Positions 8,309 to 17,867 of a stretch of DNA of 64,000 nucleotides are shown piece after piece. The notes below the pieces were generated by a model, which was given only the letters and a program-made list of their open reading frames with translations, had not been told where the DNA came from and searched no databases. The stretch is from Paenibacillus melissococcoides. GTDB taxonomy: Bacteria; Bacillota; Bacilli; Paenibacillales; Paenibacillaceae. Both the position numbers and the translations under genes were made by a program. Numbering within the stretch: the first letter of the stretch is position 1; each line of letters begins with the position of its first letter. The stretch covers positions 1,265,001 to 1,329,000 of the forward strand of contig CALYLO010000001.1 of the NCBI GenBank assembly GCA_944800085.1, given 5' to 3'.

Positions 8309-8784
8309 GGTGGTTCAAGCTCGCCGGTCGATAGACCGGCTCTGCTGCCGCCGCCATCGGCGATGCTCCTATTGGCCTTCTGCGACTGGATTTCTGCTCC
8401 GGTCCACACGCAGAAGGCCGTATGATGCGGGCCATGTCCCGCTCCTCTACCTCTTTTGAACCACTCTTATAGCAAGACCCGTCCAATTATCCCGTACTGC
8501 CAACTAATCAGATACTGGAAAGCCAGTGCCGCAACCTTGCAGGCAAGGGAGTAGCGGCGCTTTGTTTTTTGCCAGCCTGCATTTTATTGGACATATATGG
8601 TACTGTATAGGGGGATGAAGCAAGTAGAATTAGGATGAAAGCGATAAAAAATACAGTCTATCCCAACTTGCTTGCATCAAAGAAATTCACGTTCCCGCGA
8701 TGACAGATTTGAACGCTTGACATCAAAGGCGTGTCGTGTACCGGCGCAGCGGCGCATATTGAACAATAAAGAAGGGGTGAGACG
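8309..8784 (+). other. gene-free region before the ABM gene
   Basis: This GC-rich then mixed stretch has no frame I recognise. It contains a short perfect hairpin (GCCGGTC/GACCGGC, near 8322-8340) and the terminator at 8526-8570. Open frames in it lack ribosome sites and look like chance. Confidence 0.4.
8526..8570 (+). terminator. rho-independent terminator
   Basis: Outer arms GTGCCGC and GCGGCGC with an inner CTTGC/GCAAG stem, then TTTGTTTTTT. Probably ends the transcript of the zinc-ribbon gene. Confidence 0.65.
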
Positions 8785-9081
8785 ATGATTGTGCATATGA
8801 CGACGTTCTATATCAAGCCGGGAACGGCAAACGACTTCGAGAGCAGCTTTCGCGAGGCGTCGGCGATTCTGGCGGAACGACCGGGATATATGAAGCACGA
8901 GCTGCATAAATGCGTGGAGGTCGCAGATAAGTACATGATGATCGTCCAGTGGAACTCGTTCAAGGATCATATGCCGGGCTTTACGGCATCGGAATCCTAC
9001 CTCGAGTGGGGCGTTCTGCTGCAGCCTTTTTTCGAGCGCCCTCCCGTCTCGGAGCATTATGTCAGCATTAGATTAAAATGA
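8785..9081 (+). CDS. ABM (antibiotic biosynthesis monooxygenase) domain protein, 98 aa
   Basis: A single dimeric alpha+beta barrel domain: beta strand MIVHMTTFYIKPG, helix with FESSFREASAIL, then PGYMKHELHKC and VQWNSFKDHMPGF, the usual ABM pattern. The ribosome site GAAGGGGTGAG precedes the ATG at good spacing. The family includes heme-degrading IsdG/HmoB proteins and quinol monooxygenases; the sequence does not settle which, and the Asn/Trp/His set of IsdG is not evident. Monocistronic. Confidence 0.75.
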   Translation: MIVHMTTFYIKPGTANDFESSFREASAILAERPGYMKHELHKCVEVADKYMMIVQWNSFKDHMPGFTASESYLEWGVLLQPFFERPPVSEHYVSIRLK

Positions 9082-9197
9082 GAGAAACGGCGGTTGGCGC
9101 GCCTGCAAAAGATTTCCTTCAATAGGCGTAGTAATCGGGACAGGTTGTTCAGTATAATGGAGGAGTAAGACTACCTTTTGAAAGGTTGTGTAATTGC

Positions 9198-10892
9198 ATG
9201 ACATTTAGCGAGTATCGTTACGAGCGACCCGATATCGCAGCGATCGGCAAGCAGTTCAAGGAGCATCTGCAGGCATTCAATGCGGCGGAGAGCTTTGAAG
9301 AGCAAAATCGGTCCATGGAGGCCATCAACAAGCTGCGCAGCGTGTTCGATACCCAGAGTCAGCTCGTCGCCATTCGCCACTCCATCGACACGAATGATGA
9401 GTTCTACAAGGCGGAGCAGGATTATATGGACGAGATTACGCCGATGTTCCAGGAATACATAACCGATTACTACAAGGCATTGATCGGCTCGAAATTCCGG
9501 GTCGAGCTGGAACAGAAATGGGGCCGCCAACTGTTCCGATTGGCGGAGTTGTCGGTGAAGACGTTCCATCCGGACATCATTGAAGATCTGCAGCAGGAGA
9601 ACAAGCTGGCGACGGAGTATAACAAGCTGATCGCGTCGGCGAAAATTCCATTCGAGGGCGAGGAGCGCACGCTGGCGCAATTGATGCCGTTCGAGCAGTC
9701 GCCGGATCGGGACATGAGACGGCGCGCGTCCGAAGCGCGTTATCAGTTCATGGCCGAGCATGAGGCGGAGTTAGATCGAATCTATGACGAGCTGGTGAAG
9801 GTGCGCACGAAGATGGCGAGAAAGCTGGGCTTCTCCAACTTCGTGGAGCTTGGTTATGCGCGGATGTGCCGCACCGATTATAACGCCGAGATGGTCGCTA
9901 ACTTCCGCAAGCAGGTGCTGGATGAGATCGTGCCGATAGCGACCAAGCTGCGTGAGCGCCAACGCAACCGGATCGGCGTCGACACGCTTCGTTTCTATGA
10001 CGAAGGCCTCAGCTTCAAGACGGGCAATGCGACGCCGAAGGGCGGCCCGGACTGGATTATCGCGAACGGCAAGAAGATGTATGCGGAATTGTCGCCGGAG
10101 ATGAACGAATTCTTTACGTTCATGGTCGATAACGGGCTGATGGATCTGGTCAGCAAAAAGGGCAAACAGAGCGGAGGCTACTGTACCTATTTGAGTGAAT
10201 ACGGGGCTCCGTTCATTTTCTCCAACTTCAATGGCACTTCGGGCGACATCGATGTGTTGACTCATGAAGCCGGGCATGCGTTCCAAGTCTATGAGAGCAG
10301 GCATTTAAAAGTACCGGAATACCATTTCCCAACATTTGAAGCGGCCGAGATTCATTCCATGAGCATGGAGTTTTTCACTTGGCCGTGGATGAACCTGTTC
10401 TTCGAAGAGGAGACGGAGAAGTATAAATTCGATCATTTGTCATCGGGACTGCTCTTCCTGCCGTATGGCGTATCGGTGGATGAGTTCCAGCATTTCGTCT
10501 ACGAAAATCCGGACGCGACGCCGGCGGAGCGGAAGGCGGCTTGGCGCGATATCGAGCGCAAATATTTGCCTCACCGCAATTACGAAGGCATTGATTACCT
10601 GGAGCGCGGCGGGTTCTGGCATAAGCAAGGACATATTTTCCAGATGCCGTTCTACTATATTGATTACACGCTGGCCCAAATCTGCGCCTTCCAGTTCTGG
10701 AAGCGCATGAATGAAGATTACAAGGCGGCATGGGCCGATTATTTGAAGCTATGCCAAACTGGCGGCAGCCAGTCCTTCACCGGGCTCGTCGCCGTAGCCG
10801 GCCTTATCTCACCGTTCGAGGACGGATGCGTGGCTTCAGTCATCGGCGTTATCGAGCAATGGCTGAACGAAGTGGACGATACGAAGCTGTAA
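9198..10892 (+). CDS. M3 family oligoendopeptidase (PepF-like)
   Basis: A cytosolic zinc metallopeptidase of 564 residues that trims short peptides. The zinc site is LTHEAGHAF (HExxH, residues 356-360), and the downstream Glu ligand lies in AAEIHSMSMEFF. The N-terminal helical PepF region and the C-terminal IDYTLAQICAFQFW block are complete. I chose the ATG at 9198; GAAAGG lies 12 bases upstream, so a TTG at 9186 is a weaker alternative. A TATAAT lies near 9152, but its -35 is poor. A terminator follows. Confidence 0.9.
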   Translation: MTFSEYRYERPDIAAIGKQFKEHLQAFNAAESFEEQNRSMEAINKLRSVFDTQSQLVAIRHSIDTNDEFYKAEQDYMDEITPMFQEYITDYYKALIGSKFRVELEQKWGRQLFRLAELSVKTFHPDIIEDLQQENKLATEYNKLIASAKIPFEGEERTLAQLMPFEQSPDRDMRRRASEARYQFMAEHEAELDRIYDELVKVRTKMARKLGFSNFVELGYARMCRTDYNAEMVANFRKQVLDEIVPIATKLRERQRNRIGVDTLRFYDEGLSFKTGNATPKGGPDWIIANGKKMYAELSPEMNEFFTFMVDNGLMDLVSKKGKQSGGYCTYLSEYGAPFIFSNFNGTSGDIDVLTHEAGHAFQVYESRHLKVPEYHFPTFEAAEIHSMSMEFFTWPWMNLFFEEETEKYKFDHLSSGLLFLPYGVSVDEFQHFVYENPDATPAERKAAWRDIERKYLPHRNYEGIDYLERGGFWHKQGHIFQMPFYYIDYTLAQICAFQFWKRMNEDYKAAWADYLKLCQTGGSQSFTGLVAVAGLISPFEDGCVASVIGVIEQWLNEVDDTKL

Positions 10893-10924
10893 ACCCGGGA
10901 TAATGGAAGATCCGCGGGTACGGA

Positions 10925-10966
10925 AGACCACATGTGCGAAGGGCGCATGTGGTCTTTGCATGTTTT
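10925..10966 (+). terminator. rho-independent terminator after the M3 peptidase
   Basis: AGACCACATGTGC and GCGCATGTGGTCT form a long near-perfect stem followed by T-rich sequence. Confidence 0.8.
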
Positions 10967-11079
10967 GCATGTTATAGGAGGGGAGCAGCTGGAACTGCCG
11001 CAATGGTGTCGATTTGAACAATGGTATATAATGTGATCGATTCTTAGTGTAAATAAGGCGATTGCAGGGAGGTCGTGAA

Positions 11080-11529
11080 ATGAAGATCGAGCCGATAGGC
11101 ACCGTTCATTCCGCTGTGAAGGAAGGGGTAGATGAGAACTGGGGGCAAGTGGCTTCCGAGATTCATCTGGGCCCCGAATATGCGGATGGGCTCATTGGAC
11201 TGCAGGAATTTTCCCATATCCTAGTCGTATATTATATGGATCGATCCACCTTCGATGCCGCCTGCGATCTGGTCCGCAGACCGCAGGGCCGATCCGATAT
11301 GCCGGACATCGGCATTTTTGCGCAGCGGGCGAAGCACCGGCCGAATCCGATTGGCATTACGTGCGCAAAGCTGGTTGACATTGAAGGAGCGGTCATCCGG
11401 GTGCAGGGGCTAGACGCGATAGACCATACGCCGGTGCTTGATGTGAAGCCGCATTTCCCGGTCTTTGACTCGCCCGCGAATCCGCAGGTGCCCGCCTGGG
11501 TGAATAAGCTGATGGCGAATTATTTTTGA
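11080..11529 (+). CDS. trmO: TrmO/TsaA-family tRNA methyltransferase
   Basis: A 149-residue single-domain beta-barrel SAM-dependent methyltransferase of the TsaA (UPF0066) family. In characterised members it methylates N6-threonylcarbamoyladenosine at position 37 of tRNA. Family motifs seen are the opening IEPIGTVHS, FSHILVVYYMDR, AQRAKHRPNPIGIT and LDAIDHTPVLDVKPHF. GGGAGG precedes the ATG at 11080; an upstream TTG at 11062 would sit before that site. The start of the amj relic follows closely. Confidence 0.88.
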   Translation: MKIEPIGTVHSAVKEGVDENWGQVASEIHLGPEYADGLIGLQEFSHILVVYYMDRSTFDAACDLVRRPQGRSDMPDIGIFAQRAKHRPNPIGITCAKLVDIEGAVIRVQGLDAIDHTPVLDVKPHFPVFDSPANPQVPAWVNKLMANYF

Positions 11530-11570
11530 TGAGCGATGTATGTATTTATCCTTATTGTTCGTTCGGAGTG

Positions 11571-12374
11571 ATGCCGTTGAGGTATACGCTAGTAATTGTG
11601 TTTATACTTACTTTGCTTATTCATGCGTCCGAAACGCTATCTTACTCTATCCGCTTCGCGGGCGTCCGGATCGGCAAGCTCCCCGGTCGCGTTGTCCCTG
11701 ACCGGTATCGTCGTGCTCGTGGCGCGCACGGCCAACCTGATTCAAGCGCCGTTCACCGCCAATTTCATTGATTACGCCAATCACCATCCGGAGTTCGATC
11801 CGCTGCCCTACCTGAGGTTCACGCTGGTGGCGGCTTCGGCCGGGACGCTGCTCGCGATCGCGGTGTTCCCGACCTTCATACACTGTTCACGCGGATTATC
11901 GCTCGTCTGGAGGTGGCAGGCTCGATCCCGAAGCTGCTGGCCGGGGTTACGATCGGACAGTTGAAGCGGACGAAGAGCTATATCCGCAGACCGACCTGGT
12001 CTATGCTGGTCAGTCTCCGGTATTTGGGAATTCCGAAGCGGTTCATCCTGTTGAATATCGCGGTTACCGCGATCTATACGGTAGGCGTGCTCGCATCGCT
12101 GTATGCCGCCTATCTCGTTCCGGAGTTTAGCACGACCGCTTCGCAATCATCGGGGCTCATTAACGGGATGGCGACCATCCTGCTGACCATTTTCATTGAT
12201 CCGCAGCTCGGATTGATTACGGATAAAGCGCTTCAGCATCCCGAAGAGCGCGGCGGGCTGGGCCGAATCTACGCGGTGCTTATGTTTTCGCGCTTCTTCG
12301 GCACCTTGCTTGCGCAGCTGCTGCTGGTCCCTGCGGCCTATTGGATCGCCACCATCGTCCGGCTCATCAGTTGA
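11571..12374 (+). pseudogene. amj: amj (lipid II flippase, DUF2837) with two frameshifts
   Basis: Amj (YdaH of B. subtilis) is a polytopic membrane flippase for lipid-linked peptidoglycan precursor that can replace MurJ. Three segments in alternating frames give one protein: YTLVIVFILTLLIHASETLS, then VALSLTGIVVLVARTANLIQ, then LFTRIIARLEVAGSIPK and on to the end. The first shift fits one extra C in the run 11681-11684; the second, one missing C near 11882. They compensate, so the second half is in the original frame. Sequencing error or true loss cannot be told apart here. Start uncertain (ATG 11571 or TTG 11577). Confidence 0.82.
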
Positions 12375-12510
12375 GATCGCGGCAAGGACTTCGTAATTTT
12401 TCCAAGGAAAAGCTATCGTAGTGCAGGAAACGAAAGGCAGTCTCCTGCGTATGACATGATGACAGGCGATCCGCCGCGTCACTAAGCCAACAAAAGGGGA
12501 TACATAGAAC

Positions 12511-13437
12511 ATGTTAAGCATTCAGGGATATTCATCCGAGGACCGGGTTCTGATTATACAAGCGGATGATGCGGGCCAATCTGCCGAAGCGAACGAGGCG
12601 GCGTTCGAGCTGCTGGAGAGCGGAGCGGTGACTTCCGCCTCGCTGATTACGGTCGCCGAGCACAGTCTGGCTGCCGCGAAGCGGGCCGTCGCCGGACAAG
12701 CCGCATCGATTGGCATTCATCTGACGCTGACGGGAGGCTACCGGCCGCGCTCGGCGCCGGATCGGATTCCGACGCTGCTGGATAACGGCCGCTTCCCCGA
12801 CAGTGTGTCGCAGTTGGAGAAGCAGGCCGACCCGTACGAGGTTCGGCACGAACTGGCCAATCAGATCGAGTGGGCCTTGAAGCAAGGGCTGAAGCCCACC
12901 CATCTTGACAGTCACCAAGGCAGCGTGTTAGGGCTGTTCACCGGCAATGATTTCCTCGATGTCGTATTCGATCTGTGCGATACGTATGAGCTGCCTTTTT
13001 TGCTCCCGCGGAGCATCGTGCAGCAGTCCTTCCTGACCCAGGCCCAACGCAGAAGGTTCGAATATATGATTCATGAGGCCGGGGAGCGGAACATTGCGCT
13101 GATCGACGATCTGCTCCCTGATGCTTACGGGCTGGGGGAGGAAGAAACCTATGAGAGCTACCGTGAGGGAATTGTGCGCGCTTTGGCGGAATTGAAGCCG
13201 GGGATTACCCAATGGACGCTGCATCCGGAAGTGTTCTCCGATCCTGCGCTTCTCCGGAAGCATCAATTGAAGCGGGAAATGGAATACCGGATCGCGGCCG
13301 ACCCGGCCGTTCGGGGCGTGCTGGCCAAGGAAGGAATCAAATTGATGTCCTGGCAGCCGCTGCAGCAATGGCAGCACGAGCAGGCGGCGGCAGCGAGCAG
13401 ACGCTCCCGCCGGGGGAAGATACTGCGGTTCGGCTGA
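12511..13437 (+). CDS. ChbG/YdjC-family carbohydrate deacetylase
   Basis: A 308-residue TIM-barrel-like deacetylase that removes acetyl groups from N-acetylated oligosaccharides such as diacetylchitobiose. Metal-binding motifs are present: QADDAGQS near residue 20 (paired Asp), GIHLTLTGG (His) and HLDSHQGS (second His region). The length is normal. AAAGGGG lies about 12 bases before the ATG, rather far. It could act on products of the chitobiose-cleaving GH85 enzyme 8 kb upstream, but that link is speculation. Confidence 0.85.
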   Translation: MLSIQGYSSEDRVLIIQADDAGQSAEANEAAFELLESGAVTSASLITVAEHSLAAAKRAVAGQAASIGIHLTLTGGYRPRSAPDRIPTLLDNGRFPDSVSQLEKQADPYEVRHELANQIEWALKQGLKPTHLDSHQGSVLGLFTGNDFLDVVFDLCDTYELPFLLPRSIVQQSFLTQAQRRRFEYMIHEAGERNIALIDDLLPDAYGLGEEETYESYREGIVRALAELKPGITQWTLHPEVFSDPALLRKHQLKREMEYRIAADPAVRGVLAKEGIKLMSWQPLQQWQHEQAAAASRRSRRGKILRFG

Positions 13438-13621
13438 GGCCGGGAGCCGGACGCATAACGGGTACGAACCGATATATCCCAATGTCAGGCATTCTATCGA
13501 CGGCAAGCCGCTTCAGCCTGTGCACGGGGGCAAGCCCTAGGCATATCTTCGTAGACCGTGTATGATAGGAAGGCATATGCCGGAATGGACCAACAATCAT
13601 AGGGCAACGGGGGGGGATAAG

Positions 13622-14492
13622 GTGAAAATATTAGTGCTAGGCGGAACAAGATTTTTCGGCAAAAAGCTGGTTGTACAAGCTGCTGGACAGCGGAGCCGAG
13701 GTAACGATTGCCACCCGCGGCGGAACACCGGATCCGTTCGGCGAGCGGGTCGTTCGTGTCCGGGCGGATCGCAAGGACCTCGAGTCGCTGCGGGCGGCGG
13801 TCGGTGATCAGGTCTGGGATGCGGTCTATGACAACATCTGCTATACGCCGCAGGAAGCCTTGATGGCCTGCGATCTTTTCGCGGGGAAAGCGAAGAAGTA
13901 TATTTTCACCTCGACGCTGTCGGTATACGGGTGCGCTTCCGATGCTCATCCGGAATCGGATTTCGATCCGTATTCGCACCCGTTCGAGACGGATGCGGGG
14001 GCCGAGAAGGATTACGGCGAAGGAAAGCGGCAGGCGGAGGCCGTGTTCTTCCAGCGGGCCGGCTTCCCCGTGCATGCGGTCCGCTTCCCGATTGTGCTGG
14101 GGGAGGACGATTATACGCGGCGGCTTCATTTCCATGTGGACCGAATCCGGCAGGGGGAGACGATTGGCATCCCGAACCGGGAGGCGAAGATGTCGTTCAT
14201 CAGCTCGGATGAAGCGGCTTCGTTCTTATACTGGCTGAAGGATCGGAACGGTGCGGGACCGATCAATGCCTGCTCCAACGGAGAACTGTCGCTTGATCGC
14301 ATCCTTGCCATCGTGGAAGAGGCCGTCGGCAGAAAGGCGATCGTGGAGCCGCCGGCGGAGGGGAACCGTTCGCCATTCGGCGTCCCGGATCATTGGTTCA
14401 TGGATAACCGCCGGGCGCGGGAAGCCGGATTCAAGTTCCCGGAAGTGACGGATTGGTTCATTCCGCTCGTGCGCAAGCTGGCGCGGAATTGA
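13622..14492 (+). pseudogene. NAD-dependent epimerase/dehydratase-like gene with frameshift near its start
   Basis: GTG 13622 opens KILVLGGTRFFGKKLV, a Rossmann GxxGxxG, and the frame then shifts by one near 13671 to YKLLDSGAEVTIATRGG and on to the natural stop. The rest is complete: YDNICYTPQEA, the STLSVYG strand, KRQAEA-type helix and VRFPIVLGEDD. It belongs to the extended short-chain dehydrogenase family; the substrate is unknown. One extra base explains the break. A GNAT gene follows 25 bases on and may have shared the transcript. Confidence 0.8.
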
Positions 14493-14517
14493 CTAGGATA
14501 GCAGGAGGAATGAAAGG

Positions 14518-14946
14518 ATGTTCATCAATGTGAAGCCGCGGCTGCGGGAGGCGGCTATTCGCGAGCTTGTCGAGCTGTCAGTATTCCCCGACCCGGACAA
14601 GGTGGAGGCTGTATTGAAGCGGTATGAGCAGCATCCCGACCACGAGCTGTGGGGATATGAGAGCGAGGGCGAGGTTGCAGGCATCATCGGCTTCCGGAAG
14701 CAGGGGAAGGAGATCGAGATTCTTCATCTCGCCGTCCATCCGGAGCTGCGGGGCGCAGGGTTCGGCAGGGGCATGATCTTGGAGCTCATTCATCAAGAGC
14801 AGCCGGATGTCCTCAAGGCGGAGACCGATGAGGAAGCGGTTGATTTTTACCGGAATATCGGATTTAGGATTGAGAGCCGGGGCGAAATCTACCCGGGGGC
14901 GGAACGGTTCACTTGCACATACGAGACTGATCCGGAGGAGCAATAG
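14518..14946 (+). CDS. GNAT family N-acetyltransferase (142 aa)
   Basis: The acetyl-CoA site is visible as LAVHPELRGAGFGRGM, the Q/RxxGxG/A loop, and the C-terminal DFYRNIGFRIESRG strand-turn is typical of GNAT enzymes. AGGAGG plus a nearer AAAGG precede the ATG. The acceptor substrate is unknown. A terminator lies 20 bases after the stop. Confidence 0.85.
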   Translation: MFINVKPRLREAAIRELVELSVFPDPDKVEAVLKRYEQHPDHELWGYESEGEVAGIIGFRKQGKEIEILHLAVHPELRGAGFGRGMILELIHQEQPDVLKAETDEEAVDFYRNIGFRIESRGEIYPGAERFTCTYETDPEEQ

Positions 14947-14965
14947 GCTCTCTGTTCCGGGGCAG

Positions 14966-14998
14966 AAGAGAGACGCACACGATGTGCTCTCTCTTTTT
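14966..14998 (+). terminator. rho-independent terminator
   Basis: AGAGAGACGCAC pairs with GTGCTCTCTCT around a short loop, followed by five Ts. Confidence 0.75.
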
Positions 14999-15014
14999 GG
15001 CGCTCTTTTTATGG

Positions 15015-15242
15015 TTATAGGTTACGTCTATTCTTCTCCTTATCATCTCCCAGGTCGTCATCTTCTTCCTTCTCTTGCTTCTCCTCGTGGAATTCCACCT
15101 CAGATTGTCCTGTAATATTATCGAACGGCGTATAGTTACTGTCGGGCAGCGCTTTGCCGGCGATGATCTTGGCAGAGATGATGCCCAGGAGGGCCAGAAC
15201 CGGGACGATCAGAGAGAGCAGCATAATCGCACCGGCGTCCAT
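15015..15242 (-). CDS. small single-pass membrane protein, DUF3951-like (75 aa)
   Basis: The product has one N-terminal transmembrane helix (IMLLSLIVPVLALLGII), a YTPFDNITGQSEVEFHEE segment and a highly charged tail. This pattern recalls DUF3951 proteins of spore-forming Bacillales, though the family name is from memory. I chose the ATG at 15242 because AAAGGATGG lies just before it; longer upstream frames lack a ribosome site. Function unknown. It converges on the GNAT gene. Confidence 0.65.
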   Translation of the reverse strand: MDAGAIMLLSLIVPVLALLGIISAKIIAGKALPDSNYTPFDNITGQSEVEFHEEKQEKEEDDDLGDDKEKNRRNL

Positions 15243-15764
15243 AATATCCATCCTTTGCGTTTCATTTAAAAAACTAGTACGCATCGTTGAAGGATAAGTT
15301 TCACATTTTTTATTTTTCAAAACCCATCACATCGGCGATGATCGGAAAGCCCGCCTTCTGATCGGAACAAACCAGACTGGCGTCAATAGGGCAAAATACG
15401 CGACGGGAACGCAATGTCCCGGTCTCGGGGAACGAAATGTCCCTGTCTCGCGCTATATCCCTGGCGGGATTTGCATAGTTCTTAGGAACGGTTTGATCGG
15501 CTGGGGTACTTGGAAAGAGATAACCGTTTGGATAAAATATCCTCTGTATGAATACCAAAAACGAAGGACAGGTGAATTATGTTCCATGCCGTGCACAAGC
15601 GCGGCATTTTTTCTGTCTTTTCTTGCCGTGCTGGCGGTGTTTCCAGACATTCCTTGACTTTCCACCCGGATTTGCGGAGTATGGAGGTAGGCATAGTCAC
15701 GGTGTACATACCGCGGGCGCTGCACCCGGTATTGACGGGTGATGATTACGAGGACAAAGGAGAT
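15243..15764. other. gene-free region between the DUF3951-like gene and the nudix relic
   Basis: Open frames on both strands lack ribosome sites and recognisable motifs. A hairpin ATGCCG...CGGCAT followed by TTTTTT at about 15582-15610 looks like a plus-strand terminator with no gene to end, so a gene may have been lost here. Confidence 0.4.
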
Positions 15765-16168
15765 ATGACTGACATGATTGCATGCTCCCATCCGAACGGT
15801 TCCTTCCTGCTCAGAGTGGCGGGAGTGCTGATTGATAACGGGAAGGTGCTGATGCAGCGCAACAAATCAGGGGATGCATGGGTCCTCCCCGGGCTTGCAC
15901 GAATTCGGGGTATATTGAAGTCCATGCTTGCCCGGATGTACCGATTGATATTCCGGACGGCGAATTCATCGGGAAGGAAGCGGAGCCTGTCCTGACCTTC
16001 CGGTGGATCGATCTGGATGAGGTTCCGGATACGGTCATTTACCCGGCGGCCTTGAAGCAATGGCTTCGATCGAACGGCGACTTCCGGCATATCGTGAACG
16101 ATGATCTGAAGGCATACGGTCGTGAGCCTCGCGGAAGAAGGACAAGGGGACCATCAGCTTCCCTTTAG
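15765..16168 (+). pseudogene. nudix hydrolase with the nudix box deleted
   Basis: The start (FLLRVAGVLIDNGKVLMQRN, then DAWVLPG) is the N-terminal half of a nudix domain. In the neighbouring frame GYIEVHACPDVPIDIPDGEF, LTFRWIDLDEVPD and FRHIVNDDL are the C-terminal half. The segment between them, which should hold the GxxxxxEx5-7REUxEExGU catalytic box, is missing, with the junction near 15900. AAAGGAGAT precedes the ATG pair at 15765 and 15774. The last 17 codons run into unrelated sequence. Confidence 0.78.
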
Positions 16169-16330
16169 CAATAATCATTGGGACAGCGAGTTTAACCTTT
16201 TTGCCGTCGGCTTGAATGTTCTTCTCGTTATGCTTAATCGGGACGATGACCTGACGTTCATCCTCTGTAATATGAATGGATTTATCTTTGACGGAATAGG
16301 AGATGCCGATAGGAACGACGCACAGTGAGG
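16122..16330 (-). pseudogene. fragment of a copper-amine-oxidase-like N-terminal (stalk) domain protein
   Basis: On the minus strand the frame reads IQADGKKVKLAVPMIIAKGK followed by LMVPLSFFREA, the recurrent pattern of the Cu_amine_oxidN1 domain that Paenibacillus surface proteins carry in many copies. The fragment lacks both ends. It is squeezed between the nudix relic and the inositol-phosphatase relic. Confidence 0.6.
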
Positions 16331-16337
16331 TGCGGAA

Positions 16338-16490
16338 ATGAACAGAACGATATTGCATGAAGCCAAAGAGGTGGCGGTGAGCGCGGCGCAAGCGGCCGGG
16401 GCGATTATCAAACGGCGCTTCGACACGAAGCCGGTGAACAGTGGCTGGAGCTGGTGCGGCAAGGAACGCAGACTGGAGCATGAGGCATAG
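16338..16490 (+). pseudogene. inositol monophosphatase family relic (50 codons)
   Basis: GAGGTGCGGAA precedes an ATG opening HEAKEVAVSAAQAAGAIIKR, a classic start of the IMPase (SuhB) family. After residue 31 the frame jumps to unrelated or C-terminal sequence (VNSGWSWCG) and stops. Intact members have about 260 residues and the DPxDGT metal site; none of that remains. One internal deletion explains it. Confidence 0.6.
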
Positions 16491-16545
16491 CGGCACTGAA
16501 GCGCCATGCCAGAGCAGGCATGATTCTAAGTGAAGGGGTGGATTG

Positions 16546-17315
16546 ATGACCATGATGGATTGGGACTTATCCGAATATGAGGATCCGAACTTATATGATC
16601 TCGAAAATCAGGGCAATCCTGAGCTGCCGCTCCTTCTCGAATGGACCAAGAAACTGGAAATAAAGGGGGAGCCGCTGCTCGATCTGGCATGCGGGACGGG
16701 ACGAACCGCCCTTCCGCTGGCGGAGGCGGGGTATTCCGTCATTGGAGTGGATCTCCATGCGGGCATGCTGGAGCAGGCCCGCCGCAAGACACCGGCCGGG
16801 GCGGATATCCGCTGGGTACAGCAGGATCTGACGCAGCGCAGCTTGCGGGATGATCGCCGCTGGCTTATATGGCCGGCACTGCATTTCAGCATTTTCTTAC
16901 CAATGAATTGCAGAACCGCTTGCTTCAATCTATCCGCAGCGTATTGACGGCGGACGGCATCCTGCTGTTCGACACCAGATTCCCGGCAGCCGAGGAGCTT
17001 CTTCAGCCGCCCGTGGAGGAATATTGGCGTACGATTGAGATCGCGCCAGAGCATCGCTGCGATGTCTATACGATCGCAACGTATGATCCGGTAGCCCAAG
17101 TTCAGCATTACACGACGATCCGGCGCTTTATCGAACGGGAGCATCTGCGCGAAGAGCGCAAGACGACGATCGATTTACGATATACGTATCCGCAGGAGCT
17201 GGCCCGCACGCTGGAAGCGAACGGCTTTGAACTGCTGCATCTGTACGAAGACTGGTCCGGCGCCTCCCTGCAGCCTGCTTCTCTGTCGATGGTGGCGGTG
17301 TGCCAGAGAGCGTAA
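16546..17315 (+). pseudogene. SAM-dependent methyltransferase gene with frameshift
   Basis: A class I methyltransferase: LLDLACGTGRTALPLAEAGY (SAM motif I) and VIGVDLHAGMLEQARRK lie in the first frame. From about 16854 the protein continues one frame over (SPLAYMAGTAFQHFLTNE to the stop). The change near 16840-16853 probably involves a small deletion or more than one base, because a stop codon lies right before the second segment in its own frame. AAGGGGTGG precedes the ATG at 16546. Substrate unknown. Confidence 0.78.
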
Positions 17316-17330
17316 AGGGGGGCGGATAGT

Positions 17331-17867
17331 TTGGCTCTGATGTTGGCGTTCCTGCTTGGCATCGCCCTGCTATTTGTCGCGGGAGCAGACGGCTTGCTCT
17401 ATTGGTTGAAAACAGGGGATCCGCTGCTAATGCTCTTGGTTGGCTTGGCCGGAGGCGGAGCGGCGGGGATGATCAAGCTGCTCCGATATGTCAGGGGCAT
17501 ATATCATCTGAAGCTTGGCTTGCCCCTTGATAGCGAGCAAGTGAAATGCAAGGCAATGAACTGGCCCGTATATCATGTCCGCTCCCCGCATTTTCCGATG
17601 GAAGGAGACTCGCGCGGTTCCTTGGTGATGCTGGATGGGGAATGGTATATCAGCATCCGGTTGCTGTCAGGTTATGTGTCGAGTCGGGATTACAGGTATA
17701 CATTCCGCTTCCCGGGAAGAGATGATGTTGTATTAAGCAGTTCCGCCCAGTACTTGCCCGGTATCAGTATGTTCGATCTGGATGACACCGCATTCGTCCG
17801 GCTATCCGTTCTCGATTACGTGCTGCGGTTCGATGAGAATATCGCCTATATTGTGGACGCGTTCTAG
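17331..17867 (+). CDS. two-TM membrane protein of unknown function (178 aa)
   Basis: Two hydrophobic helices lie at the N-terminus (LMLAFLLGIALLFVAG and LLMLLVGLAGGGAAGM), then a soluble beta-rich domain with WYISIRLLSGYV and FRFPGRDDVVL. No family recognised. A TTG start at 17331 sits a few bases after AAAGGGGGGCGG; ATG 17340 is an alternative. The frame ends at TAG and the same frame continues into the fosB relic, so the last residues might belong to the deletion junction. Confidence 0.55.
   Translation: MALMLAFLLGIALLFVAGADGLLYWLKTGDPLLMLLVGLAGGGAAGMIKLLRYVRGIYHLKLGLPLDSEQVKCKAMNWPVYHVRSPHFPMEGDSRGSLVMLDGEWYISIRLLSGYVSSRDYRYTFRFPGRDDVVLSSSAQYLPGISMFDLDDTAFVRLSVLDYVLRFDENIAYIVDAF

Noticed and set aside
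15453..15791. Overlapping minus-strand frames upstream of the nudix relic
   Set aside because: Several frames of similar length overlap, with no start signals and no recognisable protein.
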